Source: Panicum virgatum | Taxonomy: Eukaryota; Streptophyta; Magnoliopsida; Poales; Poaceae | Length of the DNA stretch: 64,000 bases | Assembly: GCF_016808335.1 (NCBI RefSeq) | Contig: NC_053153.1 | Coordinates: 29,271,590 to 29,335,589, forward strand | Direction: 5' to 3' | Shown here: positions 21,790 to 32,062 of the stretch, one piece after another | Layout: each line of letters starts with the position of its first letter | Position numbering within the stretch: position 1 is the stretch's first letter | Made by a program: the position numbers and the translations under genes | Notes under the pieces: model-generated | Told to the model about the DNA's origin: nothing | What the model saw: only the letters and a program-made list of their open reading frames with translations | Databases searched by the model: none

Positions 21790-24537
21790 AACCTACCCCA
21801 CTTAAAATGAATCTCGTCGTCGAGATTCGGCTGGCTCCTAAACAGGTGGGGAAATTCCTTCTTCAGGGCATCTTCACGCTCCTATGTAGCTTCTACTCCG
21901 TGTCTGCTCCATTGAACTCTGCAAATCCGTACTTCGGAGTTTCTTGTTCTCCTAGTAACAGTGTCCAGGATCTTGACCGGTATTTCCGGGTATCGCAGGT
22001 CTGGCTACAGATATATTGCTTCTACTGGCACGTGTTCTGCCTCAGGTACCCTCAAACACCTTCTTAATTGCGAGACATGGAAAACTGGGTGTATATCCGA
22101 CATTTCTTCTGATAGCTCTAGACGGTATGCTACGGCTCTGACCTTCTTCAGGACTCGGTATGGTCCAATGAACCGAGGGGCCTACTTTCCTTGTACCTGA
22201 AACCTTCGGGTTCCTCGAATGGGTGAAACCTTGAGATAAACAAAATCTCCTGGGTTGAAACTTATTTCCCGTCTTTTCTTGTCCGCGTAGCTCTTTTGCC
22301 ATGACTGAGTTGCCTTCAGCTTTTGTCTAATCTCGGCCACTCTTTCTTCTGCTTCTTTTACGAGTGCGGGTCCGACTAGGGCACGTTCTCCAACTTCCGA
22401 CCACATCAGAGGAGTTCTGCATTTTCTTCCATAGAGAGCTTCGAATGGCGACATTCCTAGACTTGCCTGGTAACTGTTGTTATATGAGAATTCTGCATAG
22501 GGTAAACTTTGTTCCCAATCCTTGCCATAGGTAAGGACACATGCTCTCAACATATCCTCCATGATCTGATTTACCCTTTCTGTTTGACCATCCGTTTGTG
22601 GGTGATAGGTGGAGCTGAAATCCAATTTAGTGCCCATGGCTCTATGCAGACTTTTCCAAAACCTAGAGGTGAATTGGGTCCCTCTGTCTGAAACAATTCT
22701 ACTAGGCACACCATGTAACTTTACTATATTTTCCACGTAAAGCTTAGCTAGCTTTTCTCCACCGTAGTTGGTCCGTACGGGTATGAAATGAGCCGCTTTA
22801 GTGAGTCGGTCCACAATTACCTATATGGAGTCATGTCCTTTCTGTGTTCTGGGCAATCCCACCACAAAGTCTATTCCTATCTCATCCCATTTCCAAACCG
22901 GGATGAGTAGGGGTTGCAACAATTCTGCTGGCTTCTGGTGTTCGGCCTTGATCCTCTGACACGTATCATAGTGGGCGACAAATCGTGCAATATCCGCCCT
23001 CATTCCATTCCACCAATATTTTTGTCTTAAATCCATATACATCTTGGTGGATCCTGGGTGAATAGAATATGCTGAGTTATGAGTCTCGTCCATGATCAAT
23101 TGCCGGAAGCCCCCTTCTTTGGGTACACAAATTCTATCCTTGTACCACAAGGTTCTCTTATCATCTACTCGAAAATCCAGTGCTTTGTTTTCTCCAGTAT
23201 GTTTGTGGATCTTCATTAAATCCTTATCCGAATCTTGAGCCTTTTTGATTCTGTCTTCTAGTGTGGATTGGACGTTTAGCACGTGGCTGGAGCCTCGAGA
23301 GACAATGTGCACATTCAATCGTGCCATTTCCACTCGCAGATGATCATCCTTGGGTCCATAGGATTTCCGGCTTAAGGCATCGGCCACTACGTACGATTTG
23401 CCGGGGTGGTAATGGATTTCCAAATTATAATCTTTAACCAATTCCAACCATCTTCTCTGCCTTAAGTTCAAATCTGGTTGGGTGAAGATATACTTCAAAC
23501 TCTTATGGTCGGTGTAAATCTCACACTTATTTCCAATCAAATAATGTCTCCAAATCTTAAGGGCATGCACTATGGCTGCAAATTCCAAATCATGGGTTGG
23601 ATAATTCTGCTCATGCGGCCTGAGTTGGCTGGAAGCATATGCAACAACTTTCCCGTCTTGCATGAGGACACATCCTAATCCTTGTCGGGATGCATCACAA
23701 TAAATGACAAAATCCCGATGAATATCCGGTAGGGTCAGCACTGGGGCGGTCGTCAACTTATTCTTCAATTCTTGAAAACCTCTTTCACATGACTCCGTCC
23801 AGGTGAATTTCTTATCCTTCTTGAGCAGCTCCGTCATAGGCCGGGCTATCTTGGAAAATCCTTCAATGAATCTCCGATAATACACATCTAATCTAAGAAA
23901 GCTTCTGATTTCACTAACATTGGTCGGTTGCTGCCAGTTGGAAACTGCTTCAACCTTCTCGGGGTCCACTGCTACTCCTTCTGCGGTTAGAATATGTCCA
24001 AGAAAAGCAACTTTCTCAAGCCAGAATTCACACTTGCTGAATTTGGCATATAGTTTATGTACTCTCAACTTTTCCAATACTACCCGTAGATGTTGCTCAT
24101 GCTCCTGAATGCTCTTGAAGTAAATAAGTATGTCGTCGATAAAGATTATGACAAACTTATCTAACTCGTCCATAAACACCTTGTTCATGAGGTTCATGAA
24201 ATATGCAGGTGCGTTGGTGAGTCCAAAAGACATTACGGTAAACTCAAACTGCCCGTAACGGGTGACAAAAGCTGTTTTTGGAATGTCGCTTTCTCTAATC
24301 TTGAGCTGAAAATACCCAGACCTCAGATCAATTTTGGAGAAGTACTTGGCTCCTTTTAGCTGATCAATAAGGTCATCAATCCTGGGGAGGGGGTACTTAT
24401 TCTTGATGGTAACGTCGTTCAGCGCCCGGTAATCTACACACAACCTCATACTTCCATCCTTCTTCTTGACAAGCAGGACTGGGGCTCCCCAAGGCGACGA
24501 GCTTGGTCTGATGAAGCCAATTCATTGTAGTTCTTCC
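21777..24537 (-). pseudogene. pol of element C: reverse transcriptase, RNase H, integrase, chromodomain
   Basis: Replicative enzyme region of a Ty3/gypsy chromovirus. Minus-strand order: RT (from about 24500; L-C-V-D-Y-R, then the active site F-I-D-D-I-L near 24135), RNase H (Y-C-D-A-S near 23690), integrase zinc finger, integrase core (D-R-G-T-Q-F near 22675; H-P-Q-T-D-G-Q-T-E-R), then the chromodomain down to the LTR. Frame 24449-22821 is open for 542 codons and 22814-22182 for 210. They are separated by a stop where a Trp codon TGG has become TAG (G-H-D-S-I-stop-V-I-V-D). One zinc-binding Cys of the integrase HHCC is Tyr (A-H-Y-D-T-C). The C-terminal end W-G-R-F-V-M-S overlaps the polypurine tract and stops inside the LTR at 21777-21779. 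Not functional as it stands. Confidence 0.92.
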
Positions 24538-24539
24538 AG

Positions 24540-26284
24540 CTACTTCTTTAATTCCGCCAATTCAGAAGCTGCCATCCTATAGGGTCTCTTGGCTACAGGG
24601 GCGGTTCCAGGGACAAGGTCAATGACAAACTCTATATCCATATCTGGTGGCATTCCAGGAAGTTCTTCAGGGAAAACATCTGGGTATTTGTTTACTACCG
24701 GGACTTCTTCCAAGGATTTGGCTTCCATGCTAAACACCATTGGGTCAGATCCACTTCCCCGAGTATGGCAGATCACTCATACTCCTTCTGGGTTTGTTAG
24801 GTGTACCACTTTGTCAGTACAACCTTTGAGACCATTGTGTCGGCTTAACCAGTCCATTCCAAGGATCACATCTATTCCCTTAGACTTAAGTACTACTAGG
24901 TCTGCTAGAACTTCTACCCCCCTTAAATTGATCCTTACCCGTAGACAACATAGTTGACACTTGATGTCACCTCCAGGCGTCCGAGTTAATAGGGGTGTTT
25001 TTAGTAGTACTGTAGGTATATTGTGCTTTTCCACAAACTCGAGGATATGAACGAGTGTGATGCTCCAGGATCAAATAGTACTGTTGCAAGAGCTGAGCTG
25101 ACTAGGTACTCACTGAGCACTACGCCCTGAGCTCCTTGAGCCTCCTGCACGTTGATGTGGTTGACACGGGCCCATCCAAATGACTGCTGGGGCTGCCTCA
25201 TCTACTGATTGTTGTTGTTGGTGTTGCTGTTGTTGCGGATGGGCACTCGGTTAGCACCTGACAGAACTGGCCTTGGTCCATTCACTGTATTGGAGAAGGC
25301 TGATGTAGCAGGCTTGTTCTTGGCATATGGGTAGTTAGCAATAAAATGCCCTGTCTCTCGGCAGTTGAAACAGACCCTAGCATTGCTGTTGTTGGTGGTG
25401 ACTTGACTGGCATTGCTTTATGGGGCCTTCATGGTGTTCTGGCTCCTAAACTGTGTGTTAGGGGCCTGTGGCCCTGTCACCTGGGACTGAGTCCTATACT
25501 GCATTGGGGCCTGAGATCTTGGTGCAGTGTAGCTAAAGCTTCTTGGTCTCTGAAAGCGATCCTACTGGCGGGCCTTGCTTTCCAGAAACTTACACTTGTT
25601 ATCCTTCCTTTCTTCGGTTTTGGCCCTTTCTGTAAGAATGGCCTTGTTCATCAGAGTGTTGATGTCCGGGTAGATCTGCGGAGTAAGCAAGGCCCGGAAT
25701 TCTGGGTTTAATCCTTTCTTGAACATGTCCTGCTTCTTCTCATTGTCATTCACTTCTTCTGGTGCATATCGGGCCAGCTCCATGAACTGGTGGGTGTACT
25801 CTTCTACTGACATACTCCCTTGCTGCAGTGCGCGGAACTCATCTGCCTTGCATTTCATGGTGGCCGAGGGGACATGGTAGTGGCGGAACTCCTTTACGAA
25901 TTCCTTCCAAGTGATGGTGGAAGCATCTTCGGCAGCGGCGCAGTAATTCTCCCACCAGGCCAAGGCAGTCCCGGTGAGCTGGTGGGCTACCAGGAGAACC
26001 TTGTCCCGATCCTGGCATTCGAATGGCTCGAGCTTCCTTTGGATCACATGCAGCCAGTCATCTGCATCCAAGGGGTTGCTGGATCCAGCAAAGGTGGGTG
26101 GCTTGGTCCTCAGAAAAGCTGTCAGCTTGTCGTTCATGGTTTGCTCTTGTGGCCGCTTGTTGACAAGGGCATTGGCCAGTGCTTCCAATATAAGAGTTTG
26201 GTTGTGTATTATCTGGGCCAGGTCCCCGAGGGGTGGTGGTGGTGGTAGTGGCACTTCTTGATTTTCCCCTCTATTCTGGCTCAC
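24540..26284 (-). pseudogene. gag and aspartic protease of element C
   Basis: The capsid (retrotransposon gag) domain is open for 240 codons from ATG 26284 (M-S-Q-N-R-G) to a stop at 25562, where CAG became TAG. The frame then continues with a second stop near 25200. The CCHC zinc knuckle reads C-F-N-C-R-E-T-G-H-F-I-A-N-Y, with the last Cys replaced by Tyr. The protease active site reads F-D-P-G-A-S instead of F-D-S-G-A-S. A frame change follows near 25035. The end, 24776-24540, is the linker to RT (motif Y-P-D-V-F-P-E-E-L). The corresponding frame in element B (43377-44993) is open and keeps both motifs, so the damage here is secondary. Confidence 0.9.
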
Positions 26285-26613
26285 TTCCTGTTCTTCCCGA
26301 GGAGGGTTCTGCCCATTAGGCTGTACTCCTGCATCAGCGGCTGGGGGGGTCTAGTTGCGGGAGGCCCTCATACCGCTTCGGGAAGCCATCTGTAGATGGG
26401 GTAGAGTTTTTGTGAGATTGGGATTAGGATTAAGTGATGTTTAGGTTGTTTAATTCGTATTTTTTTGAAAAGGCAGATGTTACCTTCTGCTGAAAAGCAC
26501 ACAACCAGCACACAAACATAGCAAACAACAAGCACCAGATAACTTTATTATTGCAAGGGAGGGTACAACACGGGGACAAGACTAAAATGTGTACTACACG
26601 TCCGGGTACAGGT

Positions 26614-27543
26614 TCACACTTGAGGGTACAGATTAAGCCAGAGGGGTTGGGAGGGTACAACACTAGGGTGGCGTCGGACATTGTACTCGCGGGGCGAGCC
26701 TTCTTCTGGAGCGGAGTGTGCGAGTAGCCCTTGCTCACCGTCCTCTAGGTTTCCATTTTCCAAGGGTTGCGTAGCAGCTTCTCCTTCATTGGCGGCAGTA
26801 GATCTTTCAGGGTACTCGAGTGGGGCTTGTGGGGTTATCACGAGTGGTCTCCATCCTATGACAGGTGTCCCGAGTAAAACATGGGCTTCCCCAATTGCTG
26901 GGACTGGCGTTCCGCTTCTGGTCCATTCTTGCATACACCGGTCTCGGGCTTGTCTGAGGCCCTCCTGAGCAACTTCTTCACTGCTGACTGCGGCTGCGGC
27001 TCTTGCCTCGGCTTGGGTTGCTCGTATCTGTTGCAGTCTCACTGCGAGCTCTGCTTGCTCGGCTCGATGGGTTTGCTCCCTCAGAATGTTGGCTTGCTCG
27101 TCAAAGATCTGGTCCAAGGAGGCTAGGTAAGTAGCCACTTGGTACAGGGGGTCTTCTTCATGGCGGCGCCGTTCTAGACTTCTCATGCGTGCTTCCCAAA
27201 TTGGGGTTTTGATGGCCGGCGGAAAGAACCTCATTGGTGTGGAGGCGAGGTGTCTTTCAAAAATCCGGCACAGGTAACGGAACGCCTTACTGACGGCCAA
27301 GGGATAGGTGTCTTGGTGCCTAAATCCTGTAGCGGTTACTCGCCACCGCTGAATGTCGGGGTAGCGGTCACTTCTGGCGATGACCAGAATCACCCTGCAA
27401 TGGAGGGTACCATGGTGCTCGTACTCTCTGTTGTAGTACCTTGGGCGTTCCGTAACGCCAAGGCTTTCCAGGGCATTGATCAAGAGGCTGGGGAAGCCAG
27501 GCGCAGCTTGGCAATTGCCCTGGGTCCATCCTTCCTCAGCCAT
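26614..27543 (-). CDS. ORFb: accessory protein of Tekay-like element C, unknown function
   Basis: An intact 309-codon frame between the primer-binding site and gag, on the element's sense strand. The N-terminal part (about residues 1-125) begins M-A-E-E-G-W-T-Q-G and contains R-E-Y-E-H-H-G-T-L, Y-P-D and F-F-P-P motifs. These are shared with ORFa just upstream, so the two are paralogous. The middle (about 140-210) is rich in Ala, Glu, Gln and Arg with heptad-like spacing and is probably coiled coil. The C-terminal part is Pro/Glu-rich and low in order. A damaged orthologue lies in element B at 45381-46246. I recall similar hypothetical proteins in grass genomes, but no function is known to me. 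It could be an RNA- or capsid-associated accessory protein; that is inference only. Confidence 0.7.
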   Translation of the reverse strand: MAEEGWTQGNCQAAPGFPSLLINALESLGVTERPRYYNREYEHHGTLHCRVILVIARSDRYPDIQRWRVTATGFRHQDTYPLAVSKAFRYLCRIFERHLASTPMRFFPPAIKTPIWEARMRSLERRRHEEDPLYQVATYLASLDQIFDEQANILREQTHRAEQAELAVRLQQIRATQAEARAAAAVSSEEVAQEGLRQARDRCMQEWTRSGTPVPAIGEAHVLLGTPVIGWRPLVITPQAPLEYPERSTAANEGEAATQPLENGNLEDGEQGLLAHSAPEEGSPREYNVRRHPSVVPSQPLWLNLYPQV

Positions 27544-27690
27544 CTGAAAACAAAGTTAGGGTGAACAAATTTTGCACGAGCATTTGGGTACAAAGGGGAC
27601 ATATGGTATTTATTACTGCAACATGGGGAATACATATTTCATGGATAAACGATTATTAGGATAGGGTTCTAGCTCGGAGTGCTACTCCTA

Positions 27691-28428
27691 TCATGGGGAC
27701 TCTTCCTCGATCCGGATAGGGCGCTTCTTTGGTGGAAGACACTGATCCATCACATCATCTTCGGTCTGAGTACCTTTATCCCAATGAGTTTCTTCGGGTT
27801 CTTCTTCTTCTTCCTCTATCCACCCACCTATTCCTCTGCGAGCCTCGTATTCTTGCATTTGGGCTTGGAGAGCGGCCAGGGAATACTCGGCGCGTGCGGC
27901 TCTTGTCCGTTGCTCCTCCAGTTCTTGGGTTGCCTTTTCTGCCCTGTGGATTTGTTGCTTCAATTGAGCTGCTTGTTCGCGGTAAAGTTCATCCAGGCCG
28001 GTGAGGTAGATGGATTGGTGGAAGACCGTATCTTCTAAGTCCTCTTCTTCTCTCCCAAGTCCTCTCATCCAGGCAATTCATGTCCGTCCTCTTCCTTCCG
28101 TAGGCGGGAAAAATCCCATAGGAGTCTGCTGAAGATGATGCTTGTAGATCACACGCAGACGTCGCAGGGCTTTACGGGTGGCTTTTCGATAGGTGTCAGG
28201 GAAGCGAAAGCTAGTGGTGGAGATGAACCAAGGGTCCATGTCAGGGTAGCGGGTGCTCTTTCCCACGAAGATCATCACGGCGCACCGAAGAGTGCCCCTG
28301 GAGTCGTACTCCCGGTAGACGTACTCTGGTGGGTCCACCACTCCGACGCTTTCTAGGCTGAGTATCAATAACTTAGGAAGGCCGGGCTCTGCGTGGTAGA
28401 TTCCGCCACTCCATCCATTGTCAGCCAT
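27691..28428 (-). pseudogene. ORFa: first accessory ORF of element C, interrupted by one stop
   Basis: Starts M-A-D-N-G-W-S-G-G about 130 bp inside the primer-binding site. The frame runs to a TGA near 28078 and continues in the same frame to 27691, giving about 245 codons in all. Element B has TGG (Trp) at that place, so the stop is a single G-to-A change. The N-terminal half aligns with ORFb (A-E-P-G / A-A-P-G, R-E-Y-D / R-E-Y-E, G-T-L, Y-P-D, D-T-Y, T-P-M-x-F-F-P-P). The second half has Leu/Gln/Glu/Arg heptads (Y-R-E-Q-A-A-Q-L-K-Q-Q) suggesting coiled coil and ends acidic. Function unknown. Confidence 0.65.
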
Positions 28429-28555
28429 CTGGAACAGGGCAAGAACCAATGGTGTGTCTTTGTGTGGAAAAAGGATTGAGTATGGAAAAATCCTAATGTG
28501 AAAAGGGCCTGAAGATGGGTTTCGCTCCTAGGGTCACGTCCTACGGCCAACATAC

Positions 28556-28568
28556 GGCTCTGATACCA
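28556..28568 (-). other. primer-binding site of element C (tRNA-iMet)
   Basis: On the minus strand TGGTATCAGAGCC lies two bases inside the LTR edge (28571). It is complementary to the 13 nt at the 3' end of plant initiator tRNA-Met, CCA included. Confidence 0.9.
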
Positions 28569-29976
28569 CCTGAAGTGTCCCCTCAAAAGAAAAGACTTAA
28601 AAGTGATACATTATAAGTCCCAGAAGGCTAATAACACTTTTATTACATCAGATGGTACATCACTGTACAACTCTGCGCGAAAGTGGGCAGTGAAGCGCCA
28701 CTATCGCGAGGATAACAACTAACATCCACACAACGATATTAACTACGAAAAGGGGGTCATCAGAGTCTTGTGCCATCCGGAACTTCCAGCGGGTGACCCT
28801 AATCCACAGGCAAGGTTGGGTGCAGGACGGAACCTCTACTCAACGTCTTCGGGAACGAAGTCTGGGTCTTCCTTTGTAAAAATTAAGAATGGGGTGAGTA
28901 CAAACGTACTCAGCAAGTCCAACCACACCCACGGAGGGGGTATAAACAGAATATAATGCACAGGGTAAATCAAGGATAAGGCTAGGGTTTAATTTGCGGA
29001 AAGCAATATTTTATGCATGGGTTCATTTGAAAGAAAGGATTTTCAAAGCATGTTTTTCTTGCACCGAGTAACACGTAGTGTTGACCCACACAGGATCCAA
29101 GTTTTAAGCTGCTACCGGACTCCTCATCTGCCGTAGCACACGGCACAACTGCCGGACACTTTTCCCAAAACAACTCACGCAAACCCATCCCTTCCTAGAA
29201 TAAACACTAGTTGAATGACCACACTGTAACTCGCCCAGTACCGTGGGCACGGCTATTCGAATAGATTTTAACTCTGCAGAGGTGTGCAACTTTACCCACA
29301 AGCGGGGTACCACAGCCCGATCACCGTAGTGTTGGTGTAGATCCCAACAAAGCCATTACCCACCTTAGCTAGACCTGACTAGCCATCACGGGATCCACCA
29401 AGGGGTCATTGACCTATCACATAGGTTTTAACCGGGGCATAAGTCACACAGAGCTAATCCCTTCTCCTTGATCACCCGTTGCTCTCAACTCTCCTGATGG
29501 CTATCAGACTAACTAGTGGGGTTTATGCTAAGCCGTTGCCCATTCAACGGTCGAGTGGTTTGCACGATAGTGGAGTTAGGTGATATGACACACCAACTCG
29601 GTCCTTAGTTGTGACAAGATGGATATCTCCCTTCCTTGCTCTGCCACACAGGCACGAGCAAACCATTCGGCAATTCACACATAAAGTGCCATCCATCCCG
29701 TCTAATCTCATCTTTCGAAATTCCACATTTCTCCCTTCCAACAGACTCGCACATTTTTTCTTTTGTAAAACAAGTTGTATTGTGTTTAAGGTCCTAAGTG
29801 TTCTAGCAGCGATTAACGTCCAAACAACTCACATTCGGACATTAATCTAGGTGGTAAAGGAATGGTTATAACAAATCAAGGGGTGGCTATCCAACCGTGT
29901 TTTCAGCAGGCAAAACATATCAGTTTTGTAAAACAGGCAAATGGGTTGTGTTTATAAAACTGGGACAAAACATGCA

Positions 29977-30131
29977 TCAAAGGATGGGATTGAACTTGCC
30001 GTTCACAAAGTCGAGCTCCTGCTCGCGGTGCTCGTTCTCGGGCTCCGGCTCGCTGTACCGCTCTGCGTACTCCGGTTCGCGGTACTGTCCACCAAACTCC
30101 TGGGCGTTCTCCTCCTCGGTCACTCCGTCGG
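29977..30131 (-). other. conserved acidic micro-ORF inside LTR (element C, 5' copy)
   Basis: About 51 codons from the base after CTCGTAG (a possible splice acceptor preceded by a T-rich tract) to TGA 29977-29979. About one third Glu/Asp, with repeats of the type E-P-E-Y-A-E-R-Y and E-P-E-P-E-N-E. It begins V-T-E-E-E in common with the B copies and ends N-P-I-L where they end N-L-I-L. No ATG opens it, as expected if it is an internal exon. Function unknown; it may also be coincidental. Confidence 0.45.
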
Positions 30132-30867
30132 CTACGAGCGAGAACGGCACAACGGCACACAAACAAGCACAACATATAAAAATAAAATGAGCTTGGAAGG
30201 AAAGGAAATAAAATAGGAGTAATAGATAGTATGTGATTTTAGAAGAAAAATTTAGGAAAAAGAATTAATTGAATTGGAGCTTGGGTGGGTGAAATACGAG
30301 AAGTGTAATATAGGGTGTGGTGATTAAATAAAATGGATCAGCTCCAATCATGGGCATGGTTTGTACGTGATGGGCTGAGCATGTGTTATCTGTACTTGGG
30401 CTTTTAGATGTGATTAACACCTTGGCCCAAGAAGAAAGGAACAGAAAGGGCACGACATACAGGGGCTTCGTGCTCCCTACGTTGGCCACCATGGGAGGCA
30501 CGTGAAGCTTCTGCAGCTTGCCAAACGACAGCACGGCCATCGTAAAAAGAAACTGAGATCATGGGGAGAAAGAGGAGGCCGAGGGGGTTCCGGTTTGGCA
30601 GTTTCGAGCATGGGAGGCGCAAGTCGGCTCCGGCCGCGTGGCAGCCATGGCCATGGCTTCCTGAGCTTCGTTGAGCTCGGCTCAGGAGAGGAGGCTACGA
30701 TGGGGATGTGTGGAGTTGATGAGAGAAGCTGCCATGGGTCTCACCTTCATCGGGAACAGCTCGAGCGAGGGGACGACTCTCGGTTCTTGTGAGCGGTGGA
30801 TTAGCTAGTGGAGCGGGAAGGCTTAGCGAGCACTGGATGGCGTGGCGGGGAAGAGAACTCGGCATCG

Positions 30868-30878
30868 CCTTTTATAGG
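30868..30878 (-). promoter_or_regulatory. TATA box of element C 5' LTR
   Basis: CCTATAAAAGG on the minus strand, about 670 bp from the LTR start. It would drive transcription leftward through gag-pol. Confidence 0.55.
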
Positions 30879-31018
30879 CCGGGGATGGGGATGCAACCGG
30901 GCATGTGCGGCCTTGCGCGGCATTGTGCTTGACGGCGCTGCAGCTACACGTGCGCGGGGCTGGTTGGCGTGGAGCGGCGCGCTGGTGGCCGGTAGCGGGA
31001 TGCACGGCAGTCTGCGTC

Positions 31019-31146
31019 GAGGTGAGGGGTGCGGCAGGGCGAACTGTGGCGCGGTGACGGGTGCGGCAGAGGGAACTGTGGCGAGTTGACGGGTGCGGCA
31101 GAGCGAACTGTGGCGAGGTGACGGGTGCGGCAGAGCGAACTGTGGC
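31019..31146. repeat. 32-bp tandem repeat, 4 copies (element C 5' LTR)
   Basis: Same array and unit number as 16793-16920. It lies upstream of the TATA box in the transcription direction, so an enhancer role is possible. Confidence 0.85.
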
Positions 31147-31548
31147 GCGTGTGGTCGCGAGTGACGGGCAGAGGAGGCCAAGAAGTAAAAGATGCCGGCG
31201 ACGCTGTTCCGAGTGTGTGCGTGCATGCTACCGCTGTGTCTTAGTGGTGCAAAGTTTGGTCCGTGAAGCTCGCATCCATGCAAGTGGCTGCATGTGCATG
31301 CTTAAGTGTGCTGCTGCATGTGTGGATGGGGTACGTGTGAGCTCACTTGATGAAGAGAGAAATAGAGATTAGGAGATAAAGGGATGCTGATTGGTTCAAG
31401 TGTGTGTGAGAGACATTGATGATTAAGTTTGAGGAAGATTAGGCGCACAAGGAGTTGAGCACAAGAAAGAGTTTATGCAATTAGATTTTTTTAAAAGTCT
31501 TGAATTCGAATGATTTTTGAATATGAATTTTCGGGCTATTACACGGCG

Positions 31549-31743
31549 GTCGAGCGGTATGTGGCGCGACGCGCGGAATGGGGAAAAGAAAGAGACAGGA
31601 CGGCGATTGATTTTGGTGCTGGGTTGGCGGGATCACCGGGGAATTTGGAGTTCGGACAGGGAAGGATTGAGCTCAACGATGAAAAAGATTTGAAAATTAT
31701 TTTTAGCGCATGATTTATTTTGGTAAATTTTCGGGATGTTACA
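31549..31743 (-). mobile_element. Element B 3' LTR, proximal part (start of U3)
   Basis: 195 bp matching 50363-50551, continuing directly from 12949 once element C is removed. It ends GGGATGTTACA next to the polypurine tract. Confidence 0.9.
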
Positions 31744-32062
31744 AACCTACCCCAATTAAAATGAATCTTATCCTCGAGATTCGACTGGCTCCTAAATAGA
31801 TGGGGAAATTCTTTCTTCAGAGCATCTTCACGCTCCCATGTAGCTTCTTCTACTACGTGTCTGCTCCACTGAACTCTGCAAATCCGTACTTCGGAGTTTC
31901 TTGTCCTCCTAGTGACAGTGTCCAAAATCTTGACAGGTGCTTCCTGGTACCGAAGGTCTGTTTGTAGATCTATTTGTTCTTCTGGCACATGCGCTTTCTC
32001 AGGTGCCCTCAAACATCTCCTTAGCTGAGATACATGGAACACCGGGTGTATGTCTGACATTC
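31744..32062 (-). pseudogene. Element B pol 3' end: integrase C-terminus and chromodomain
   Basis: Minus-strand frame beginning D-I-H-P-V-F-H-V-S-Q-L-R (integrase C-terminal motif), then the chromodomain (R-I-C-R-V-Q-W-S ... E-A-T-W-E). It ends in W-G-R-F-V within the polypurine tract GGGGTAGGTT and runs on into the LTR. It is severed from the rest of integrase by insertion of element D at 32062/32063; the upstream part resumes at 40845. Confidence 0.88.

Larger units (their letters stand above)
12950..31543 (-). mobile_element. Element C: recombinant Tekay-like chromovirus nested in element B's 3' LTR
   Basis: Bounded by TGAAGCGTCC (12950) and CTATTACA (31543), with target duplication CGGCG (12945-12949 and 31544-31548). 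Removing it rejoins B's LTR in register with 50340-50400. Minus-strand order: 5' LTR 28571-31543, primer site, ORFa, ORFb, gag-PR, RT-RH-INT-chromodomain, then unexpectedly a truncated LTR of another subfamily (19657-21789), a second partial RT-RH-INT-chromodomain (17266-19648), and the 3' LTR 12950-17317. It is therefore a chimera of at least two related elements. All pol frames are broken. Confidence 0.9.
28571..31543 (-). mobile_element. Element C 5' LTR
   Basis: 2973 bp, from CTATTACA at 31543 (TGTAATAG on the minus strand) to TGAAGTGTCC at 28571. It contains the 32-bp repeat array (31019-31146), a minus-strand TATA box CCTATAAAAGG (30868-30878), a donor-like ATGAAG|GTGAGA near 30742 and the acidic reading frame 29977-30131. 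Its outer end abuts TSD CGGCG and then the remainder of B's LTR. Confidence 0.92.

Noticed and set aside
9833..28570. Tandem array of elements sharing LTRs
   Set aside because: At first the LTR at 28571-31743 seemed shared by two elements. The CGGCG duplication and the LTR remainder at 31549-31743 show instead that C is inserted inside B's LTR.
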